A stretch of DNA of 64,000 nt from Candidatus Desulfobacillus denitrificans. Its GTDB lineage: Bacteria > Pseudomonadota > Gammaproteobacteria > Burkholderiales > Rhodocyclaceae. The translations under genes were made by a program, and so were the position numbers. The notes beneath the pieces are model-generated. The model saw nothing but the letters and a program-made list of their open reading frames with translations, had not been told where the DNA came from and searched no databases. Shown here in pieces: positions 57,903 through 64,000 of this stretch. Each line of letters begins with the position of its first letter. Position 1 is the first letter of the stretch. Location: assembly GCA_017347485.1 (NCBI GenBank), contig AP021857.1, positions 2,957,390 to 3,021,389 of the forward strand, in the 5' to 3' direction.

Positions 57903-58322
57903 TCAGCAGACCACGCTCACGGCGATCCTGTCGCCGTCGGCGACGCCGAGCGCCTGGCGCACCGGCACGGCGGAGATGACCTCGAACTTGTCCGGCGGAT
58001 AGCCCGCCACCTCCGGAAAAACCACCGCGCCGGTGATGCAACCGCCGACCACGACATGAAAACACCTGGCGGCGCAGAAGCCGGCCTCGGGCGTGATGGC
58101 GATGCCGGGCTCGCGCGCCATGACGTTTCGCGCCGCCTCCCAGGCCGGCCCTTCCATGCGCAGGTTGAAGGTGCCCGGATAAGGCTCGAAGCCGAGCTTG
58201 GCGAGGAATTCGCGCCGCACCCATTCCAGGCCGGTAAAACTCGCGCCCTCGCCGAGGCCGGAACAGGCCTCGCCCACGAGCAGCAGGGTCTGCGCTTCCG
58301 TTGCCCTCTCCGTTACCGCCAT
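57903..58322 (-). CDS. ribK: archaeal-type CTP-dependent riboflavin kinase (DUF120)
   Basis: 139 residues that match the archaeal RibK family along their length: GEACSGLGEGASFTGL, the nucleotide/metal motif LGFEPYPGTFNLRM (archaeal PYxGTLNL), the GA-x-V-x-P strand and the end PVRQALGVADGDRIAVSV. The archaeal enzymes phosphorylate riboflavin to FMN with CTP. Bacteria normally use RibCF, so this stand-alone copy is probably a specialised FMN supplier for UbiX next door. It begins 22 bp after ubiX. Activity is inferred from family. Confidence 0.85.
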   Translation of the reverse strand: MAVTERATEAQTLLLVGEACSGLGEGASFTGLEWVRREFLAKLGFEPYPGTFNLRMEGPAWEAARNVMAREPGIAITPEAGFCAARCFHVVVGGCITGAVVFPEVAGYPPDKFEVISAVPVRQALGVADGDRIAVSVVC

Positions 58323-58344
58323 GGCCTCCCTCCCATGAGAATTC

Positions 58345-58941
58345 CTAGCGCTTCTTCAAGGCCTCCCGCTCCTCGTTGCCGGTCCAGCGCTGGAACAGGT
58401 CGAGTTCGAGGTCGAACTGGTCGAGCGCCTTGTTCACCGACTGCATGATCACGTCTTCCAGCGTCTTCGGCTTGTGGTAGAAGGCCGGCAGCGGCGGCAC
58501 CAGCACCGCGCCCGCCTCGGTGACCTGCGTCATCAGGCGCAGGTGACCGAGGTGCAGCGGCGTCTCGCGCAGCATCAGCACCAGCCGGCGCCGCTCCTTC
58601 AGGCAGACGTCCGCCGCGCGGATCAGCAGGTTGGTGTTGAAGGAATTGGCGATGGCCGACAGCGTCTTGATCGAGCACGGCGCGATGACCATGCCGGCGT
58701 GGCGGAAGGAGCCCGAGGAGATGCAGGCGCCGACGTCGTTGATGTCGTGGATGTGCGTGGCGAGGCGCTTGACGTCGTCCATCGTGTAGTCGGTCTCGTA
58801 CACGATGGTGCGCTTGGCCGAGTCGGACAAGACGGCGTGCGTCTCCACGCCCGCCTTTTGCAGCACCTCCAGGATGCGGATGCCGTAGATGGCGCCGCTG
58901 GCGCCCGAGATGCCCACCACCAGTTTCATGCCGGTCTTCAT
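58345..58941 (-). CDS. ubiX: UbiX-family flavin prenyltransferase
   Basis: 198 residues. Makes prenylated FMN, the cofactor of UbiD decarboxylases, from FMN and dimethylallyl phosphate. Seen are VGISGASGAIYGIRIL (flavin phosphate loop), SSGSFRHAGMVIAPCSIKTLSAIANSFNTNLL and LVLMLRETPLHLGHLRLMTQVTEAGAV. Starts right after the ubiD gene (1 bp apart) and before ribK. Confidence 0.94.
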   Translation of the reverse strand: MKTGMKLVVGISGASGAIYGIRILEVLQKAGVETHAVLSDSAKRTIVYETDYTMDDVKRLATHIHDINDVGACISSGSFRHAGMVIAPCSIKTLSAIANSFNTNLLIRAADVCLKERRRLVLMLRETPLHLGHLRLMTQVTEAGAVLVPPLPAFYHKPKTLEDVIMQSVNKALDQFDLELDLFQRWTGNEEREALKKR

Positions 58942-58942
58942 G

Positions 58943-60301
58943 CTAGCCCTTGTCGATTGCCGAGAGCACCGCCCGTGCCCGGGCCGCCGCCTCGGGGGGC
59001 AGGGCGATCTTGTCGAACTGCGCCCCGGCGCCGCGCGTGGCGTCGAAGCCGATGCGCGAGCCGCTGTCCCCGGCGGAGGAGGGGTCGATGATATAGCCTT
59101 CCAGGCCGTTGATGATCACCGTGTCGCGCTCGGGCAGGAAGCGGGTCGACATGGCCCAGGCCACCTCGCGCGGATCGCGCGGGTCGACGTCGTCGTCCAC
59201 CACCGTCAGCACCTTCAGGCGCCGGTCGATGTTGAGCGCCAGGTGGATCAGCCGCCGCACCTCGTGGCGCGGGCAGTCGCGCACGGCGATGACGGCGGCG
59301 AAGCTGCTGGTGCCGGGCACCAGCTCCAGATCGACCACGCCGCGCACCAGGCCCTTCAGCTGGCCGAGCAGCTCGGCGCCGCCGGCGAGCGAAAGCAGGG
59401 TGTCGACGTCGGCGGTCCACGGCATCAGCGCCGGGAAGATGAAATCCCTGCGGTGGGTGACGGCGCTCACCTCGACCACCGGGCACCGGTTGGTGAAGTA
59501 GGCGCCGGTGTTCTCGCCGAAGGGGCCTTCCGGCTCGCGCACGCCGGGCAGGATGCGGCCTTCGAGGATCACCTCGGCGCGCGCCGGGATCTCCAGATCG
59601 ACGGTCAGCGCCGGCGCCAGCGCCACCGGCGCGCCGGCCAGCGCGCCGGCGATCTCCATCTTGTCCGGGCCGAGCGGGCCGGTCTTGACGACGGAGGCGA
59701 TCAGCATGGCCGGATCGACGCCGAGGGCCACCGCGACTTCCAGCGGCTTGCCCTGCGCTTCGGCGTTGGCGAGATACAGCGACAGCGGCGGGTTGGCGAG
59801 CAGGATGCCGAAGCGCTTGCCGCCCCCGCTTTTGCCCTTGTACATCATGCGGTGCACGCCCATGCCGCGCATGCCGCTGGCCGGATCGCGCGCCAGCACC
59901 ATGCCGCAGGTGAGGTAGGGCGCGGCATCCTTCTCGTGGTGGGTCATCAGCGGCAGCAGCGCGCCGACGTCGCCCGGGTCGCGATGCACCACTTCCTGCG
60001 CCGGCACTTCCTGCGCGCGCACCGGCGGCACGCCCTGCGTGCTGCGCGCGACGTAGGTGTCGATGAGGCGCTCCTCGCTGGTGCCGAGCGCGCGCGCCGC
60101 CAGGCGCCGGCTGGAGAGCAGGTTGCCGGCGATGCGCACGCCGGGAAAGCCCGGCACCTGCTCGAACAGCACGGCGCGGCCGCGGCCCTGCGCCTCCTTC
60201 AGCAGCGCGGCGATCTCGAATTTCGGATCGAGCGGCTCGCGGACGCGGATCAGGTCGCCATCGAGATCATCGAGAAAGCTGCGGAGATCGCGACGGCTCA
60301 T
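58943..60301 (-). CDS. UbiD-family (de)carboxylase, third paralogue of the cluster
   Basis: 452 residues; prenyl-FMN-dependent family. Catalytic core EPEGPFGENTGAY with the conserved Glu residues, preceded by EGRILPGVR; substrate/cofactor region GMGVHRMMYKGKSGGGKRFG. It is not one of the four classical phenylphosphate carboxylase subunits but follows ppcC in the order known from Thauera-type clusters. It may act on 4-hydroxybenzoate or another aromatic acid; exact role unknown. Confidence 0.9.
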   Translation of the reverse strand: MSRRDLRSFLDDLDGDLIRVREPLDPKFEIAALLKEAQGRGRAVLFEQVPGFPGVRIAGNLLSSRRLAARALGTSEERLIDTYVARSTQGVPPVRAQEVPAQEVVHRDPGDVGALLPLMTHHEKDAAPYLTCGMVLARDPASGMRGMGVHRMMYKGKSGGGKRFGILLANPPLSLYLANAEAQGKPLEVAVALGVDPAMLIASVVKTGPLGPDKMEIAGALAGAPVALAPALTVDLEIPARAEVILEGRILPGVREPEGPFGENTGAYFTNRCPVVEVSAVTHRRDFIFPALMPWTADVDTLLSLAGGAELLGQLKGLVRGVVDLELVPGTSSFAAVIAVRDCPRHEVRRLIHLALNIDRRLKVLTVVDDDVDPRDPREVAWAMSTRFLPERDTVIINGLEGYIIDPSSAGDSGSRIGFDATRGAGAQFDKIALPPEAAARARAVLSAIDKG

Positions 60302-60307
60302 GGCACT

Positions 60308-60562
60308 TCAAAGATATTTCGCCGGCATGCGCTGGATTTCGCCGAGCACCTTGATGGAGAAGCGGCTCGGGCTGAGCTGGCCGCGGCCGAGCCGCACCTG
60401 CAGCTGGTCGGCGTGCTTCTTCAGGTCGCTGGAGAGCTGCGCCCGCACGCGCTTGTAGGTGAACTTGTGGATGCCGGGATTCAGCGTGCGGATGGTCAGC
60501 TCGATTTCCGCATCCTCGGCCAGCTCCTTGACGTCGTTCACATAGACTTCCCACTGATTCAT
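60308..60562 (-). CDS. ppcC: phenylphosphate carboxylase gamma subunit
   Basis: 84-residue small subunit. Recognised by its size, its position directly after ppcA (12 bp) and its all-beta start MNQWEVYVNDVKELAEDAEIELTIRTLNPG, with the end HADQLQVRLGRGQLSPSRFSIKVLGEIQRMP. In Thauera aromatica the 10-kDa gamma subunit is part of the carboxylase core with alpha and beta. There is no known catalytic motif. Confidence 0.85.
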   Translation of the reverse strand: MNQWEVYVNDVKELAEDAEIELTIRTLNPGIHKFTYKRVRAQLSSDLKKHADQLQVRLGRGQLSPSRFSIKVLGEIQRMPAKYL

Positions 60563-60574
60563 TGTCCTGTCTCC

Positions 60575-62023
60575 TCACTTCACGGGCGGATAGCCGTAGG
60601 CCGTCCAGTTGTTCATGACCTTCTCCTGGACTTCCTTCGGATAGACGTTCTTGAACGACACCACCGTCGGCACGTCGTTGACCGGATCCCAGTCGACCGG
60701 CCAGAGGCAGTCGAACACCACCTTCGAGCCGATCGAGTACTTGCGCTCGTGCGGCGTGGCGAAGGGATACAGCGGCGTGCCCGGGGAGTTCCTGTAGATG
60801 TGGATGCCGTTGGCCGGGTGGCAGCGCGTGCAGAAGGCGTGGTAGACCTCGTCCCAGTTGTAGATGTCGGTCTTGTCGTCGACCACCATCACCATGTGGA
60901 ACCAGGGGCCGAGCTTGGAGCCGAAGGCGAGCTGGCCGATCTGCTGGGCGACGCCGGAATAGGTCGGCTTGACGCCGACGATCATCATGTGGTGGGTCGA
61001 GCGCGGATGCATGTACACGCCGGTGACCGGGATGCCCTGGCTCTTCAGCAGCTTCTCCAGCTCGAGGCCGAGCGAGAAGGAGCGCAGCAGCTGCCCCTCG
61101 TCCTGCGGCACGCCCATATTGGAGATGGTCATCGTCGCGTTGTTGCGGTAGGTGATGCAATTGACGCGGAAGGTGACGCGGAAGTCGCGAGGGGATGTGC
61201 GGTAGCCGGTGTACTCGCCGAAGGGACCCTCCTCGACCTTGTAGTCGGGGCAGATCTCGCCCTCGAGGATGATCTCGGCGTCGGCCGGCACTTCCAGGTC
61301 GTTGGTCTCGCACTTCACCAGCCTGACCGGCTCGCCGGCGAGCATGCCGGTCAGCTCCGGCTCGGGAATCGGCGAGGGCGCACAGGCCGCCATGGCGGCG
61401 AGCGGCGAGAGGCCGATGGCGGTGGCGAAGGGACAGGTCTCGCCGCGCGGCAGGTAGTAGTCGGTGAGCGCCTTGCCGAGATCGGAGAAGGGGAACACCG
61501 CGCCGCTCATGGTGCGCGAGTCGAACATCATCTGCCGGTACATGCCCCAGTTCACGTCGCCGCGCACCGGGTGCTTGGTCACCACCGCGTGCCAGGTGCC
61601 AACGTAGCGGCCGCCGTCGCCCTCGTGCACCAGCGGTACCGGCAGCTTGCACAGGTCGACGTCGGCGCCCTTCAGGATGTTCTCCTTGCAGGGGGCGTCC
61701 TTCCTGTCGACCAGCACCGGCGCCACCGGTTCGCCGTTGGTGCGCTTGACGTATTCCTTGCCGATCTCCGGCAGGGAGGACGCCGGATCCATGCCCATCG
61801 AGATGGCCATGCGCCGGTAGGTCGACAGCGGCGCGCCGAAATAGGAAAAGCCGGGGTAATCCTTGATCTTCTCCATGAAGGGCGCCGGCGCCGCCAGCTC
61901 GCAGGCGCGCCGCACGATGGCGCCGGCCTCGTTTTCCCAATCCACTTCCTGCTTGATGCGAACGGCGTCGCCGCTCTTCACGCAGGCCTCGATGAACTCC
62001 CGGTTGCTCCTCGGTGCCGCCAC
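60575..62023 (-). CDS. ppcA: phenylphosphate carboxylase alpha subunit (UbiD family)
   Basis: 482 residues. UbiD catalytic core VEEGPFGEYTGYR after EGEICPDYK, and REFIEACVKSGDAVRIKQEVDWENEAG at the N-terminus. With ppcB and ppcC it forms the enzyme carboxylating phenylphosphate to 4-hydroxybenzoate in anaerobic phenol degradation. The assignment rests on the gene order ppcB-ppcD-ppcA-ppcC, which matches the Thauera cluster, and on the UbiD motifs. Confidence 0.9.
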   Translation of the reverse strand: MAAPRSNREFIEACVKSGDAVRIKQEVDWENEAGAIVRRACELAAPAPFMEKIKDYPGFSYFGAPLSTYRRMAISMGMDPASSLPEIGKEYVKRTNGEPVAPVLVDRKDAPCKENILKGADVDLCKLPVPLVHEGDGGRYVGTWHAVVTKHPVRGDVNWGMYRQMMFDSRTMSGAVFPFSDLGKALTDYYLPRGETCPFATAIGLSPLAAMAACAPSPIPEPELTGMLAGEPVRLVKCETNDLEVPADAEIILEGEICPDYKVEEGPFGEYTGYRTSPRDFRVTFRVNCITYRNNATMTISNMGVPQDEGQLLRSFSLGLELEKLLKSQGIPVTGVYMHPRSTHHMMIVGVKPTYSGVAQQIGQLAFGSKLGPWFHMVMVVDDKTDIYNWDEVYHAFCTRCHPANGIHIYRNSPGTPLYPFATPHERKYSIGSKVVFDCLWPVDWDPVNDVPTVVSFKNVYPKEVQEKVMNNWTAYGYPPVK

Positions 62024-62058
62024 GTCTCGTCTCCTTGTGATCGACTCATTGTCATTTG

Positions 62059-62086
62059 CTCCCTCTCCCGCTGGCGGGAGAGGGAG
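62059..62086. repeat. 13-bp perfect hairpin between ppcD and ppcA
   Basis: CTCCCTCTCCCGC, TG, GCGGGAGAGGGAG: a perfect inverted repeat in the 73-bp gap inside the ppc operon. There is no T-tract, so it is more likely an RNA-processing or stability element, or a common intergenic repeat, than a terminator. Confidence 0.75.
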
Positions 62087-62096
62087 TCGCTTTACT

Positions 62097-62603
62097 TCAA
62101 ATCTTCGACAGAATTTTTTCCCACTTGCCCTGCGCCTTGAGGATCAGCTCGGCCGCCTCGCGCACCGCGCCGTGGCCGCCGCGCGCCTGCGTCACGTACT
62201 CGGCGGCGTCCTTCACCTCCTGCACGGCGTCGGCCACGGCGATGGGCAGGCCGACGCGCTTCATCATCGACAGGTCGACCAGGTCGTCGCCGACATAGGC
62301 CACCTGGGCGTCGGTGATGCCCATTTCCCTGATCATCGCCTCGTAGGGCTCGGTCTTTTTCTTGATGCCCTCGTGGAAGTGCTTGATCTTCAGCTCCTCG
62401 GCGCGATGGCGCACGGCGCCGGATTTCTTCGAGGTGATGATGGCGACGTCGACGCCGGTCATCTGCAGCGCGACCACGCCGAAGCCGTCCTTGATGTCGA
62501 AGTTGCGCTGCTCGAGGCCGTTGTCGTCGATGACGATGCGCCCGTCGGTCATGACGCCATCGACGTCGAGGATGACCAGCCTGATGTCCTTGGCTCTTTC
62601 CAT
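62097..62603 (-). CDS. ppcD: phenylphosphate carboxylase delta subunit (HAD/KdsC-like phosphatase)
   Basis: 168 residues; a C0-type HAD phosphatase with motif I LVILDVDGVMTDG, motif II IITSKKS, the conserved Lys in EGIKKKTEPYEAM and motif IV YVGDDLVDLSMM. In Thauera the 18-kDa delta subunit is the phosphatase-like component needed for phenylphosphate carboxylation. It is 10 bp downstream of ppcB. Confidence 0.9.
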   Translation of the reverse strand: MERAKDIRLVILDVDGVMTDGRIVIDDNGLEQRNFDIKDGFGVVALQMTGVDVAIITSKKSGAVRHRAEELKIKHFHEGIKKKTEPYEAMIREMGITDAQVAYVGDDLVDLSMMKRVGLPIAVADAVQEVKDAAEYVTQARGGHGAVREAAELILKAQGKWEKILSKI

Positions 62604-62613
62604 GTTTCGTCCT

Positions 62614-64000
62614 TTAACCGATGCCGTACTCGGCCCAGCGGCTCTTGACCTTCGCCAGCGTCGCCTCGTCGAACTTCACCTCGACCGGCTTTTCCTTCCA
62701 CTCGTAGGGGATGCAGGCATCCATCAGGATGCGCGAGGTGGTGAGCTTGTCGGAGTTCGGGTCGAGCGCCGGGTCGAGCGGCGTCGAGCGGCCGCGCTTG
62801 ATGATTTCCGTGCCGCGCATCGGGTCGTAGCGGCATGACAGCGCCCAGATGACGCGCTGCAGGTCGTCGGCCTGGATGTCCTCGTCCACCGTGATGACGC
62901 CCTTCATGCCGTAGGAGCCGGTGTTGCTGGCGATCACCGCGTCGGCGACCTGGCGCGAATGGCCCGGATAGGCCTGCTTGACCGACACCACCGTCCAGAA
63001 GCGGCCGGCCGACTCGGGCATCACGCAGACCGACTGGATGCCGGGGATCTTCATCTTCTCCAGCTCGGTCCACAGCGTGGCGGTGCGGGTGAAGGCGAGC
63101 AGCATGTGCACGTCGGTGACCGGGCGGCCCTGGCCGGTGGCCCAGAGGACGGGATTGTTGCGGTGGAGGATCTGCTTCACCTCCAGCGCCGGCTTGCTGA
63201 TCTGCTTGTACAGCTCGTCGGTGTAGTAGCCGGTGTACTCGGCGAAGGGGCCCTCGGGGCGGAAGTTCTGCGGGTCGATCTCACCCTCCAACACGATCTC
63301 GGCGCCGGCCGGGATCGGCAGGCCGGTCAGCGGCGCCATCAGGTACTCGGCCTGCTGGCCGCGCACCGTGCCGGTGATGTCGAAGTCGCTGGCGCCCTTG
63401 TGCATCAGCGTGCCGGCCATGAACAGCAGCGGATCGCAGCCGATGACGGCGGCGGCCGGCATCTTCTTGCCCATCTTGGCGTACTTCTTCATGATGCGCT
63501 CGCCGCGCTTGCCCGGCAGGATCTGCACGCCGCAGGTCTTGTTGTCGAGCATCTGCATGCGATAGGTGCCGAGGTTGGTCTCGCCGGTCTCGGGGTCCTT
63601 CAGCACGACGAAGACGGTGGTGCCGATGTAGCGCCCGCCGTCGAGCGGGAAGAATTTCGGCACCGGGAACATGTTGAGGTCGACCTTGTCGCCGGAAATG
63701 ACGTTCTCCAGCACCGGGCCGTCCTTCACCTCCTTGGCCTTGATCAGGCCCTCGGCGGTGATCGACTTCTTCATCCAGGCCTGCGCCGACTGGCACAGGG
63801 TATTGTCGTGCGGCAGCCCGAGCATGATGGCCAGGCGCTTGGTGGTGGCGAAGGCGCCGGTGAACACCGGCGTGCTGTAGCCACTGACTTTTTCGAACAG
63901 CAGGGCCGGCCCCTTCTGCTCCTCGGTCAGCTTGGAGATGTGCGAAATCTCCATGTTCCAGTCCACCTCCGCCTTGACGCGGTGCAGCTCGCCGGCGGCG
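62614..64000 (-). CDS. ppcB: phenylphosphate carboxylase beta subunit (UbiD family), 5' end cut by window edge
   Basis: At least 462 codons; the frame is open to the right edge, and the first visible residues (AAGELHRVKAEVDWNMEI) are typical of the region soon after a UbiD start, so only a few codons are missing. The catalytic core reads RPEGPFAEYTGYY, with Ala where the two other paralogues have Gly (GPFGE). Its position as first of ppcB-D-A-C agrees with beta. Dispersed-repeat copy 15 lies near the 5' end (EKVSGYS). Confidence 0.9.
   Translation of the reverse strand, partial: AAGELHRVKAEVDWNMEISHISKLTEEQKGPALLFEKVSGYSTPVFTGAFATTKRLAIMLGLPHDNTLCQSAQAWMKKSITAEGLIKAKEVKDGPVLENVISGDKVDLNMFPVPKFFPLDGGRYIGTTVFVVLKDPETGETNLGTYRMQMLDNKTCGVQILPGKRGERIMKKYAKMGKKMPAAAVIGCDPLLFMAGTLMHKGASDFDITGTVRGQQAEYLMAPLTGLPIPAGAEIVLEGEIDPQNFRPEGPFAEYTGYYTDELYKQISKPALEVKQILHRNNPVLWATGQGRPVTDVHMLLAFTRTATLWTELEKMKIPGIQSVCVMPESAGRFWTVVSVKQAYPGHSRQVADAVIASNTGSYGMKGVITVDEDIQADDLQRVIWALSCRYDPMRGTEIIKRGRSTPLDPALDPNSDKLTTSRILMDACIPYEWKEKPVEVKFDEATLAKVKSRWAEYGIG
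63868..63891 (+). repeat. dispersed bipartite repeat, copy 15 (inside ppcB)
   Basis: CGGCGT-N8-CACTGACTTT: one difference in each half, followed by two more T. It is read on the minus strand as EKVSGYST, where UbiD relatives have a similar EKV-x-GY stretch. Confidence 0.6.

Noticed and set aside
58889..62140. Open frame of over 1000 codons on the plus strand across the ppc/ubiD region
   Set aside because: The complementary strand carries four intact, well-recognised genes with short spacers. The plus-strand translation is His/Asp/Val-rich low-information sequence typical of antisense frames.

Overview
The window is a gene-dense, GC-rich chromosomal segment whose gene families and gene orders point to a betaproteobacterium, most likely of the Rhodocyclaceae/Azoarcus-Thauera type. 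The indicators are the gatC/mreB divergence, a mreBCD-mrdAB-rlpA-dac-dat-ybeD-lipBA string, a cbb3 oxidase, PHA synthase, a leucine/isovalerate (liu) operon and an anaerobic phenol carboxylation (ppc) operon. Both window edges cut genes: ccoO at the left and ppcB at the right. I see no CRISPR array, transposase, integrase or prophage.

Layout. 1-2106: cbb3 oxidase genes ccoN-ccoO (minus) behind an AT-rich regulatory region with a 27-bp palindrome. 2528-2604: tRNA-Arg(CCG). 2694-7350: two-haem cytochrome c5-type protein, Rep helicase, DUF4197, DinB-like and TlpA-like proteins. 7359-17908: one long minus-strand cell-shape/cell-wall/lipoate operon (mreB, mreC, mreD, mrdA, rodA, rlpA, dacA-type carboxypeptidase, D-amino acid aminotransferase, ybeD, lipB, lipA), mostly joined by 4-bp start/stop overlaps. 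17991-22174: gatCAB (plus), interrupted by two tandem paralogous lipoproteins. 22163-29396: yhhN, a coiled-coil secreted protein, pyrE, xth, a yqjD/yqjE/yqjK envelope cluster, ampG, metW and metX; metX is preceded by a SAM-II-type riboswitch and an intrinsic attenuator. 29831-30865: a bactofilin-transmembrane-RodZ-like fusion.

30993-45267 (minus) is the branched-chain acyl-CoA degradation block: liuR (MerR), two perfect palindromic operators, then PaaI thioesterase, liuA, two hot-dog thioesterases, thiolase, acyl-CoA dehydrogenase, HCCA isomerase-like protein, liuB, liuC, liuD, GNAT, liuE, thioesterase, metallo-beta-lactamase-fold hydrolase and EamA. Together these take leucine/isovalerate to acetyl-CoA and acetoacetate. 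Divergently, 45298-49024 holds an MBL hydrolase, phaC and terC. 49029-56058 holds housekeeping genes: HAD phosphatase, an RlmN-like radical SAM enzyme, IF-1, cold-shock protein, OmpA-like lipoprotein, CorC, MgtC, a BtuF-like protein and a PPP phosphatase.

56064-64000 (minus) is the anaerobic phenol module, read from the right edge: ppcB, ppcD, ppcA, ppcC, a third ubiD paralogue, ubiX, an archaeal-type CTP-dependent riboflavin kinase, a PNPOx-fold flavoprotein and a phenylacetate-CoA-ligase-family enzyme. UbiX and the riboflavin kinase suggest a built-in supply line riboflavin > FMN > prenyl-FMN for the UbiD-type carboxylases.

The most striking unexplained structure is a dispersed bipartite motif, CGCCGT-N8-GACTGACTTT, with the half-sites always exactly 8 bp apart. 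I find 15 copies (12 with the exact 10-mer core) plus one weaker copy, on both strands, inside and between genes. Intergenic copies form hairpins with T-tracts. Copies inside conserved genes appear as codon-level substitutions, not insertions. The pattern resembles DNA uptake sequences of Neisseria and Haemophilus, but the sequence differs and I know of no description of it.
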